From CAYVVD01 sp964454975 (GTDB lineage Bacteria > Bacteroidota > Ignavibacteria > Kapaibacteriales > UBA2268), in contig CAYVVD010000006.1 in NCBI GenBank assembly GCA_964454975.1, positions 91,553-155,552 of the forward strand: a DNA stretch of 64,000 nt. The letters run 5' to 3'. Positions 48,097-55,882 of the stretch are shown here, piece by piece. The notes under the pieces were generated by a model that made no database searches, was not told the DNA's origin, and worked only from the letters and a program-made list of their open reading frames with translations. Each line of letters starts with the position of its first letter. Positions within the stretch are counted from its first letter, which is position 1. The position numbers and the translations under genes are program-made.

Positions 48097-48261
48097 TATC
48101 GGGCATTGAATTATTAAGTTAAAATTGAAAGCAATTGAAAATTAATATATTTAGCTGTAATATTCAAGAATGATGAAATAAAATTAAAAAATATTCTTCT
48201 TGAGTAGAACTGAAAATTTAGTTAAATTTAAGGTTTGAATAATTAACATATTCTGAGCAGC

Positions 48262-48567
48262 ATGAAAAATTACGTTGTAAATCCTGTTGAAGTAAGAGTT
48301 CGTGAATCCGAAAAAGGTTCAATTTATGAATCTATTGTAGCTATGGGATACCGTGCAAGGCAAATTAATGACGATATTAAAGCTGAACTTACAGCAAGAA
48401 TGGCTGATATAATAACTACAAGCGACGATACCGAAGGCGCAAACTTTGACCAGATTTCAATTAGCAGGGATTTCGATAAATTACCTAAGCCTACGTTTAT
48501 GGCAATGAAGGAAATTACTGAACTTAAGCTAAAGTATGAAATTCCTGATGATTCAGAAAATACTTAA
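48262..48567 (+). CDS. rpoZ: DNA-directed RNA polymerase omega subunit
   Basis: This 101-residue protein matches the Bacteroidota form of omega: IYESIVAMGYRARQINDDIKAELT near 22-45, the classic stretch that packs on beta', and ISRDFDKLPKPTFMAMKE near 75-92, a lineage-typical C-terminal part. Omega stabilises beta' assembly. There is no partner gene next to it. It is divergent from the MerR gene across 165 bases that must contain its promoter, and convergent with buk. Confidence 0.9.
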   Translation: MKNYVVNPVEVRVRESEKGSIYESIVAMGYRARQINDDIKAELTARMADIITTSDDTEGANFDQISISRDFDKLPKPTFMAMKEITELKLKYEIPDDSENT

Positions 48568-48578
48568 TAACGAAAAGC

Positions 48579-48597
48579 CGGTATAACCGTTTTTTTT
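48579..48597. terminator. Weak hairpin with T run between rpoZ and buk
   Basis: CGGT (48579-48582) and ACCG (48586-48589) form only a 4-bp stem around ATA, but eight T follow on the plus strand and CTTTT follows on the minus strand. It sits between two convergent genes whose stops are 28 bases apart and could terminate rpoZ; the stem is short, so the call is tentative. Confidence 0.4.
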
Positions 48598-49666
48598 ATG
48601 TGTATTCTTTAATTTGAATTTCACCCTTCAGGCCATAATACACACCTTCAGCAAGAGCCTGCATTTCATCCTCGCCGGGAAATACATTTACCGGTGCTAT
48701 AAATTCAGTTCTTTCGGCGATCCACTTTGTCAATAGATCTGAAAAAGCTAATCCCCCTGTTAATAGGATTGCCTCAACTTTACCGTTAACTACTGTAGCA
48801 CAAGAACCGATCTCTTTAGCTATTTGATATGCCATTGCTTCATATACTTTCAGGGCTTTCCTGTCGCCTTTTTCGATATTTTCTTCCACTTCTGTTGCAT
48901 TGTTAGTGCCGAGATAAGCAACAAGCCCTCCTTTGCCGCTAATCATTTTCCTGACATGATGGAGCTGGAATTTACCGGAAAAACATAGCTTTACAAGCTG
49001 CCCTGCAGGCAGAGCACCTGTTCTCTCAGGCGAAAACGGGCCGTCGCCATCGAGGCCGTTATTGACATCAATAACCCGGCCGTTTTTATGAACACCAACA
49101 GTAATTCCACCACCTAGATGAACCACAATTACAGTTATATCTTCATAACGTTTATTATTCTCTCTCGCATATCTCCTGGCTACTGCTTTCTGATTCAATG
49201 CATGGAAAATACTTATTCTCGGTAGTTCAGGTCTTCCTGAATACCTTGCAATATCATCAAACTCGTCAACGACTACAGGGTCAACTATATAGGCATCGAT
49301 TTTTTTTCCGCTGTCTCTGCAAAGCTCCCGCGCAAGCATACCGCCAAGATTTGATGCATGTTCCCCGATTGGGCTCTTGCGAAGGTCTTCAATCATAGCA
49401 TTGTTTACTTTGTAAACCCCACCGGGGATTGGTTTTATAAGTCCGCCCCTGCCGACGATTGCATCAAGGCTGTAGAGCGTTATTTTGGCTTCTTTCAGCG
49501 CTTCGATTATAATTCTCTTCCTGAAATCGTACTGATCAAAAATCAAAGGGTAAGAAGAGATTTCTTCTGTGCTGTGGCGAAGTGTTTTTGTAAAAACGGG
49601 CTCAAGGTCTTCATAAATTGCAATCTTTGTTGAAGTTGAACCCGGATTAATGGCAAGTATTTTCAT
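48596..49666 (-). CDS. buk: Butyrate kinase
   Basis: Butyrate kinase makes butyrate and ATP from butyryl phosphate, or the analogous branched-chain acyl phosphates. The 356-residue protein has the ASKHA phosphate loop ILAINPGSTSTKIAIYE at the N-terminus, AIVGRGGLIKPIPGGVY near 86-103, VVHLGGGITVGVH near 195-208 and LLTGGLAFSDLL near 313-324. The length fits Buk. It ends the ackA-pta-hutH-ptb-buk run, 91 bases after ptb. Together with ptb it supplies substrate-level phosphorylation. Confidence 0.95.
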   Translation of the reverse strand: MKILAINPGSTSTKIAIYEDLEPVFTKTLRHSTEEISSYPLIFDQYDFRKRIIIEALKEAKITLYSLDAIVGRGGLIKPIPGGVYKVNNAMIEDLRKSPIGEHASNLGGMLARELCRDSGKKIDAYIVDPVVVDEFDDIARYSGRPELPRISIFHALNQKAVARRYARENNKRYEDITVIVVHLGGGITVGVHKNGRVIDVNNGLDGDGPFSPERTGALPAGQLVKLCFSGKFQLHHVRKMISGKGGLVAYLGTNNATEVEENIEKGDRKALKVYEAMAYQIAKEIGSCATVVNGKVEAILLTGGLAFSDLLTKWIAERTEFIAPVNVFPGEDEMQALAEGVYYGLKGEIQIKEYT

Positions 49667-49757
49667 AACAATTTATTTCAAAGTTTTGAAATCTTGATTA
49701 TTTTTAAGAAACTCTGACTGGATATTTCTCTGTCGGAAACAACAGAAAAATTATCAT

Positions 49758-50651
49758 TTAGTATGCTGCAGCGAGTGCAATAGAAAGTAACTTGCTTTTA
49801 TCGCTGTCTGCACGTGATGTTAATACAACAGGCACTGTTGCACCCAGAATAACGGCAGCAACTAAGGCATTACCGAAGTAAGTAAAGCTTTTATAAAGAA
49901 TATTCCCGCTTTCTATATCAGGAGAAACCAGTAAATCAGCATCTCCTGCAACATCACTTACAATACCCTTATGTTCGGTTGCTTCTTTAGAAACAGCATT
50001 GTCAAATGCCAACGGCCCGTCGACTATACATCCTTTTAATTGCTTCCTCTTGTTCATAATTGTTATCAATGCTGCGTCAGTTGTTGCCGGCATCTTAGGA
50101 TTAATGCCTTCTATAGCTGCTAAGAGTGCCACCTTGGGATACTCTATGCCAAGCCTGTGAAACATATCAACAGCATTCCTTATAATCGAAACTTTGTCGT
50201 TTAAATCGGGAGATATGTTTTGTGCAGCATCTGTTAAAGCTATAAGTTTGTGATAATTTGGGGACTCGAAAAAGCCAACATGGCTCAATAGAGAACCCTT
50301 GCGCAATCCGTTTTCCTTATCTATAATTGCTCTGAGATAGTCAGCAGTCCCCACCAGGCCTTTCATAAGGATGTGCGCTTTTTCTTCTCGGACTAGCCTT
50401 ACACAGATTCTGGCTGATTCCGCAGGAACATTTTCATCAATGATTTCAATATCTGAAAGGTCAAATCCAATTTCTGCAGCTATTGTTTTAATTTTTTTCG
50501 AGTTACCAACAAGAATAGGTTCAGCTATACCCTGACTTTGTGATTCTTTAACTGCAAGAAGAACCGGTTTGTCTTCAGCTGCTACAACGGCTATTCTCTT
50601 TGTCGGCTTTTGTTTTGCTATTTCAATAAATTCATTCAAAGAAGTAAGCAT
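49758..50651 (-). CDS. ptb: Phosphate butyryltransferase
   Basis: This enzyme converts butyryl-CoA (or a branched acyl-CoA) and phosphate to the acyl phosphate for Buk. The 297-residue protein is of single-domain phosphotransacylase type, with EFIEIAKQKPTKRIAVVAAEDKPVL at the N-terminus and RKQLKGCIVDGPLAFDNAVSKEAT near 207-230. It sits 12 bases after hutH, in an apparent operon with hutH and buk. Specificity for butyryl against isobutyryl/isovaleryl or other acyl groups is not visible from sequence. Confidence 0.94.
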   Translation of the reverse strand: MLTSLNEFIEIAKQKPTKRIAVVAAEDKPVLLAVKESQSQGIAEPILVGNSKKIKTIAAEIGFDLSDIEIIDENVPAESARICVRLVREEKAHILMKGLVGTADYLRAIIDKENGLRKGSLLSHVGFFESPNYHKLIALTDAAQNISPDLNDKVSIIRNAVDMFHRLGIEYPKVALLAAIEGINPKMPATTDAALITIMNKRKQLKGCIVDGPLAFDNAVSKEATEHKGIVSDVAGDADLLVSPDIESGNILYKSFTYFGNALVAAVILGATVPVVLTSRADSDKSKLLSIALAAAY

Positions 50652-50663
50652 TTTCCTGCCTGT

Positions 50664-52187
50664 TTATTCAAGTGGACCAATTTCTGTTTCAACCTCGTCA
50701 AGTATTTCGCATGATTTGACCAGAGACTTCATGGTATTGTGGTCATTATAAAGAGGCCTGTCGATATCCAGGAAATCAATATGTTTTCTGATAATCTCAT
50801 GTGCTTTTTTAACACCTTTGCCGTAGTTAAATTCCCTGAAATCAAGTGCCTGTGCTGCAGCCATAAATTCAATTCCTAAAATGCCATAGGCATTGTCAAG
50901 AATTTGCCCGTTTTTAATAGCTGTATTCATTCCCATTGATACAAAGTCTTCCTGGTCTGCAGCTGCAGGAATTGATTGCACGGATGCGGGATTAGAGAGT
51001 ATTCTTTGCTCAACGATTAGCGAATCAGCAGTGTACTGGCTGAGCATCAAACCTGAAAACAAACCTGCACCCTTTGTAAGGAAAGCAGGTAGTCCCTGGC
51101 TAAGAGCAGGGTTGAGCATCCTGTTGAGCCGGCGTTCAGATAAAACACTTACCATTGTAATCGAAGCACCGGCAAAATCCATTGGGAGCGAAACCGGAGT
51201 ACCCTGAAAATTAGCTCCTGAGAGAACCTCATTGTCCTCATACAAGAATACCGGATTGTCATTTATCCCATTCAATTCTATTTCTACCTGCGATCTTGCG
51301 TAAGCGACAGCGTCATGGGCAGCGCCAATTACCTGTGGTGTTGAGCGCATTGAATATGCATCCTGTACCTTAGTTTTCATCTTACCAGTAAGAAGATCGC
51401 TTCCTTCAAAGCATTTTTTAATTGCCCTGCTGGAACGCTGAGCACCTTTGAACCCCCTTAATTCATGAAGCCTTATATCATATGGCTTCATGTTTGCGAG
51501 GAGAGCTTCAAGGGACATAGCGGCTGCAATTTCAGCCTGTTTGAGCAGCCGGTTAAAATCATAAAGGTGAATTGCGCTCATAGCAGTAAGGAGGTTTGAG
51601 CCATTAATACAAGAAAGTCCGTCCCTGACTTCTAATCCCGGGATTTCGATACCGGCCTTTTCAAAAGCAATATTTCCCGGTAGTCTTTCTCCATTATAAA
51701 ATGCTTCACCTTCGCCCATCATCAGCAAAGCTGCCTGGGACATGGGTGCAAGATCGCCACAGGCTCCGACAGAACCTTTCTGGCAAACAACCGGAGTTAC
51801 ACTTTTATTCAGCATTGCAGCCATAGTAAGCGGGATTTCAGACCTGCAAGCTGATTTTCCCTGTACAAGCACATTTATTCTTCCGGCAATTGCGCCGCGA
51901 ACATACTCAACCGGCGCAGGTTCCCCAATGCCTGCAGAGTGATTGTAAATCAGGTACTTCTGGAAGTCTCGTAGTTTATCATCATCAAGTACAATTTCTG
52001 AAAATTCCCCAATGCCGGTATTCACACCGTACATTATTTCTTTGTTGGCAACTTTTTGCTCAAGCATCTTCCTGCAGGCTTTAATCTTTTCGATGGATTC
52101 TTTGCTGACAAGCACCTGCTCATTGTCGCGGGCAATAGCTACAAGCTTTTCGATAGTTAATCCGTTACCATTAAGTTCTATTGCCAT
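50664..52187 (-). CDS. hutH: Histidine ammonia-lyase homologue with Cys in the MIO motif
   Basis: This 507-residue protein aligns over its whole length with histidine ammonia-lyase. Ligands known from Pseudomonas HutH are in place: Tyr53 (MYGVNTG), His83 (NHSAG), Asn195 (SCINGSN) and the QED acid near 412-414. The MIO electrophile forms from Ala-Ser-Gly in nearly all members; here residues 142-144 are Ala-Cys-Gly (codons GCC TGT GGC). A Ser-to-Cys change is reported to leave HAL active, so the protein may still work. QEDF replaces the usual QEDH. The start at 52187 has GGAG 7 bases upstream. No hutU, hutI or hutG is adjacent, and it lies between Pta-AckA and Ptb-Buk, so another amino acid substrate is possible. 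Confidence 0.88.
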   Translation of the reverse strand: MAIELNGNGLTIEKLVAIARDNEQVLVSKESIEKIKACRKMLEQKVANKEIMYGVNTGIGEFSEIVLDDDKLRDFQKYLIYNHSAGIGEPAPVEYVRGAIAGRINVLVQGKSACRSEIPLTMAAMLNKSVTPVVCQKGSVGACGDLAPMSQAALLMMGEGEAFYNGERLPGNIAFEKAGIEIPGLEVRDGLSCINGSNLLTAMSAIHLYDFNRLLKQAEIAAAMSLEALLANMKPYDIRLHELRGFKGAQRSSRAIKKCFEGSDLLTGKMKTKVQDAYSMRSTPQVIGAAHDAVAYARSQVEIELNGINDNPVFLYEDNEVLSGANFQGTPVSLPMDFAGASITMVSVLSERRLNRMLNPALSQGLPAFLTKGAGLFSGLMLSQYTADSLIVEQRILSNPASVQSIPAAADQEDFVSMGMNTAIKNGQILDNAYGILGIEFMAAAQALDFREFNYGKGVKKAHEIIRKHIDFLDIDRPLYNDHNTMKSLVKSCEILDEVETEIGPLE

Positions 52188-52219
52188 ATTAACTCCTTTC
52201 TTAGAGAAAATGTCCCTGA

Positions 52220-53200
52220 TTAAGCCATTAATGTACAAATTGCTGCAACATTTACCATATCATCTGTTGAGCAGCCGCGTGAAAGGTCACAAAATGGCTT
52301 GTTTAATCCCTGGACAATCGGCCCGACCGCTTCGGCGCCTGCAAGTCGCTGAGTAAGCTTGTACCCAATGTTACCTGCATCAAGGTCCGGAAAGACAAGA
52401 ACATTTGCATTGCCTGCAACCGGTGAACCCGGGCTTTTTCTTTCGCCTACAGATTTTAATATTGCAGCATCAAGTTGCAACTCCCCGTCACATGGAAGTT
52501 CGGGAGCTTTTTGTTTAACCGTATTTGTTGCTTCAATAACTTTATCAACATGCGGATGGTTAGCGCTGCCTTTTGTTGAGAACGACAACATTGCTACCTT
52601 TGGTTCTTCGCCTGTTACAGCCTTGAAGTTTCTTGCGGAACTTATTGCAATGTCAGCCAATTGCGGAGCTGTTGGATCCGGGTTTACGGCGCAATCAGCA
52701 AAACAATATAATTTTTCAGGAAAAACCATAATGAAGTAACTGCTGACAACAGAAATTCCTTTTGCAACACCAACAGTATGGATTGCAGCTCTCAGTACAT
52801 TGCCGGTAGAGGAAACATTTCCACCAATAACAGCATCAACCCTGCCTGTTTCAAGAAGCATCCCGGCATGATATAGAGGATCTTTAACTGTTTCATCAGC
52901 TTGTTCCTTGGTCATACCTTTTTCTTTACGTTTCTCATAAAGAATTCCGGAAAATTCATCATTCAGTTCAGATGCAGAAGGGTCCAGAATTGTAATTTGT
53001 TCCAAAGAGATGTTATTTTCTGAAGCAATATTTTCGATTGCTGATTTCTTTCCAACCAATGCAGGAATTGCGATTTTCTGATTTACTAAAATAGATGCAG
53101 CTTCAATTGCACGCTTATCCTCAGCATCCGGGAAAGCTACTTTAAGATTAATTTTTTTAGCTTTTGTCCTTATGTCATCAATAAAACCAAGCCCTGACAT
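52220..53200 (-). CDS. pta: Phosphate acetyltransferase
   Basis: Pta converts acetyl-CoA and phosphate to acetyl phosphate, passed to AckA for ATP. The 326-residue protein is the short form, a single catalytic domain without the DRTGG/regulatory N-terminus of E. coli Pta. Conserved stretches are KVAFPDAEDKRAIEAA near 20-35, GGNVSSTGNVLRAAIHTVG near 126-144, MLSFSTKGSANHPHVDKV near 205-222 and NVLVFPDLDAGNIGYKLTQRLAGAEAVGPIVQGLNKP near the C-terminus. It starts 9 bases after the ackA stop, with GGGGG before the ATG. Confidence 0.97.
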   Translation of the reverse strand: MSGLGFIDDIRTKAKKINLKVAFPDAEDKRAIEAASILVNQKIAIPALVGKKSAIENIASENNISLEQITILDPSASELNDEFSGILYEKRKEKGMTKEQADETVKDPLYHAGMLLETGRVDAVIGGNVSSTGNVLRAAIHTVGVAKGISVVSSYFIMVFPEKLYCFADCAVNPDPTAPQLADIAISSARNFKAVTGEEPKVAMLSFSTKGSANHPHVDKVIEATNTVKQKAPELPCDGELQLDAAILKSVGERKSPGSPVAGNANVLVFPDLDAGNIGYKLTQRLAGAEAVGPIVQGLNKPFCDLSRGCSTDDMVNVAAICTLMA

Positions 53201-53209
53201 TTTACCCCC

Positions 53210-54454
53210 TTAATTTAATTTAGCATTTAAAATTACTCGGACTGTGTCTCTTGCAAGAACAAGTTCTTCGTTTGTAGGTATAACATAAACATTTATATTG
53301 CTGTCAACAGGACTAATCATGAGAGATTTGCCCCCAACTGCCTGATTGTTAAGTTCAGGGCTGATTGTGATACCAAGATTTTCTAAGTTACTGCATATCC
53401 TTTCCCTTATATAAGGGGAGTTCTCACCGATACCTGCAGAGAAACATATCGCATCAGCGCCATTCATTTCGGATATATATCCGCCAATATACTTCTTTAC
53501 CCTTGCACAAAACATATCAATTGCTAATTGTGCCCGCCTGTCCTGGTGTTCCGAAACCTCGTCAATCAGGTCGCGCATATCGTTAGTCAATCCTGAAATA
53601 CCCAATACACCCGAACGTTTGTTAAGCATGGCAAAAATTTCATCAATAGTTGCACCTTCCTTGTGAGACAGAAATTCAATTACTGCAGGGTCTATGTCGC
53701 CGCAACGGGTACCCATCATAAGCCCTTCGAGAGGTGTAAATCCCATTGAAGTATCGAGGGACTTTCCGTTTTTTATCGCACAAATTGAAGAGCCGTTGCC
53801 AAGGTGCATTGTAATTATATTTGTTTCTTCTCTTGTTTTACCGGTAAGTTCACGGTACATGTAAGCTATAAACCTGTGAGATGTCCCATGGAACCCGTAT
53901 TTCCTGATTTTAAACCTTCTGTATACCTGGTAAGGTATGCCATAAAGGTAAGATGTTTCCGGCATGGAAGAATGAAAAGCAGTGTCGAATATCGCAATCT
54001 GTGGCACACCCGGACCAAATACTTCCTGTGCAGCAAAAATACCCTTGAGATTTGCCGGATTATGCAATGGCGCCAGTTCTATGCAATCTTCAATACCCCG
54101 GATAACTTCTTTATCAATCCTGATAGACCTTTTGAATCGTTCGCCTCCATGAACAACGCGGTGCCCAATTGCATGTATATCTTCAAGCCCTTCGATACCC
54201 GGGATTTTGTGTTTTTCGTCTTGTAGAAGCCTGACAACATAATTCAGAGCAGCTTTATGATCCCTTATTGGCAAAGCTTCTTTCAATGTTGTATTACCTT
54301 CTACTTTATATGTAATCAAAGCCTGGCTACCAATTCTTTCAATCAGGCCCTTAGCTAATGTTCTGTCAGAATGTTGCTCAATCAGTTCCAGGTCAGTTTC
54401 AATAATCTGGAATTTGAGTGAAGAACTGCCGCAGTTTAGCACAAAGATATTCAT
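53210..54454 (-). CDS. ackA: Acetate kinase
   Basis: Acetate kinase makes acetate and ATP from acetyl phosphate. The 414-residue protein shows the usual motifs: NCGSSSLKFQ near 7-16, GHRVVHGGERF near 96, DTAFHSSMP near 157, YGFHGTSHRFI near 190, HLGNGSSICAI near 214 and MMGTRCGDIDPAVI near 245. Length is normal. It is the first gene of the minus-strand run ackA-pta-hutH-ptb-buk; its promoter should lie in the 169 bases upstream, where I see no distinctive site. Confidence 0.98.
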   Translation of the reverse strand: MNIFVLNCGSSSLKFQIIETDLELIEQHSDRTLAKGLIERIGSQALITYKVEGNTTLKEALPIRDHKAALNYVVRLLQDEKHKIPGIEGLEDIHAIGHRVVHGGERFKRSIRIDKEVIRGIEDCIELAPLHNPANLKGIFAAQEVFGPGVPQIAIFDTAFHSSMPETSYLYGIPYQVYRRFKIRKYGFHGTSHRFIAYMYRELTGKTREETNIITMHLGNGSSICAIKNGKSLDTSMGFTPLEGLMMGTRCGDIDPAVIEFLSHKEGATIDEIFAMLNKRSGVLGISGLTNDMRDLIDEVSEHQDRRAQLAIDMFCARVKKYIGGYISEMNGADAICFSAGIGENSPYIRERICSNLENLGITISPELNNQAVGGKSLMISPVDSNINVYVIPTNEELVLARDTVRVILNAKLN

Positions 54455-54623
54455 TTCAAAACCCGTATTAATTAATAAATCATTATTAATATCCTTTCAT
54501 AAACCTATTTATTTCAAGTATTTAAGACCTGACACAACATAGGCATTACAAATATATGGAACTTTAATTTCCTATATAAAAAGATAGAATCATTTTAAAT
54601 AACTATGTAATCGTACTGTGGTA

Positions 54624-55778
54624 TTATTTGGTATTTGCAATAATTATAAGGCCATCGGTAAGCCAGTTTGCAATAGCCTGGCGGTTGTTTGGTTCTACAA
54701 TCCTGAGCTGGTCCCTTGGATTTTTAATATTTCCAAGTTCGATGTAAACGCATGGTGGGTGTGTGTTACGAAGCATATAGAGGTTTCGGTCTGAAACCGT
54801 GCCTTTGTAACCGCGGCCTGGTTGGGCTTTGTGATATTTTTCTTCAATTGTTTTTAATAGCGTTTCTGCTGAATTTTTGCCAGTACCGCTGTTTGGGTTA
54901 TGATAAAAGAATATATCGATTTGCTTGCCTGTATAGCGAGAGTCCACATGAATGACTATTACATGCTGGCTTTCTGCCGAATTCTTTTCTTTGGCATATA
55001 ATTCATTAATTATTTCCACTCTTTGCTGCAATCTTGTCTTTTGCCTGGGGGATATTTCTGAATTGCCCAGGTAAACTTCATGATAATCATTGTCCAGATA
55101 AATGCCGTCACGTATGCCGTCATCAGGATCGCGAACAATAATATAAACCGTAGCACTATGTTGAATTAATTTTCTTGCCAATCGCAGAGTGACGTCATAT
55201 GCATATTCATCTTCATGGAGTTCCCTGCCGTTTTTTTGGCTGATTGCTCCAGGATCCGGACCGCCGTGTCCTGATACCAGATAATAGATATGCCCTTCGA
55301 GTTCGTTTCCGGTAATTTCTACATCCTGATAATCTTTTCCAAATATTTGATATACATCGCTCCTTATTTCAGCAGTCTTTTCTGTGTTAAATGATAAGTC
55401 CGGAACCCAAAGCACATTGTCGACCCGGTAATCCGCGGGTTTAAGTTTTTCAACAAATAAAGCTAAATTATAGTCTTGAATGGACTTAGCGTATTCGTAA
55501 TCTTCGTTGTTAATTGTTGACCGGATACTGATTCCATTATATTCATATATCTTTATTGGAAGATAGTATTCAACATGAGTAAACAGATTATTACTTTTTA
55601 GTTTTTCCCTGTTTAAATTCTTGAAAATTTGGATTGATTCCGGTGTTGGTTTTATTTTGTATTTTCTGAGAAGGGAATAAATACCATCGCCATGCTTAGG
55701 TTTTACCTTAACAAAATCAGTTTGAGGGTAAACGAAATTAATCGCTGTTAAAATTAATACTACAATTATCCTTCTCAT
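54624..55778 (-). CDS. Exported N-acetylmuramoyl-L-alanine amidase (Amidase_3)
   Basis: This 384-residue protein has a signal peptide (MRRIIVVLILTAINFVYP), then a LysM-like region (about 22-75: HGDGIYSLLRKYKIKP). The C-terminal zinc-amidase domain (about 165-384) has the Amidase_3 metal ligands: SGHGGPDPGA (His), GRELHEDEYAYDVTLRL (Glu), VIHVDSR (His) and VYIELGNIKNPRD (catalytic Glu). It would cleave the MurNAc-L-Ala bond in the periplasm, probably at division or for wall turnover. It is alone on its strand and divergent from the metF fusion gene. Confidence 0.87.
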   Translation of the reverse strand: MRRIIVVLILTAINFVYPQTDFVKVKPKHGDGIYSLLRKYKIKPTPESIQIFKNLNREKLKSNNLFTHVEYYLPIKIYEYNGISIRSTINNEDYEYAKSIQDYNLALFVEKLKPADYRVDNVLWVPDLSFNTEKTAEIRSDVYQIFGKDYQDVEITGNELEGHIYYLVSGHGGPDPGAISQKNGRELHEDEYAYDVTLRLARKLIQHSATVYIIVRDPDDGIRDGIYLDNDYHEVYLGNSEISPRQKTRLQQRVEIINELYAKEKNSAESQHVIVIHVDSRYTGKQIDIFFYHNPNSGTGKNSAETLLKTIEEKYHKAQPGRGYKGTVSDRNLYMLRNTHPPCVYIELGNIKNPRDQLRIVEPNNRQAIANWLTDGLIIIANTK

Positions 55779-55882
55779 GCTGCAATTTAAAGGTGAATAA
55801 GTAACAAAAATAAACCTTATGAGTCAATTTTTCAAAGTCGTTGGTTAAGTAGTTTTAAACATTCACGGTTTAATACAATAAA

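Noticed and set aside
55779..55882. SAM or cobalamin riboswitch before the metF fusion or metH
   Set aside because: The 104 bases before the fusion gene and the 2 bases before metH lack the conserved cores of SAM-I or cobalamin riboswitches.
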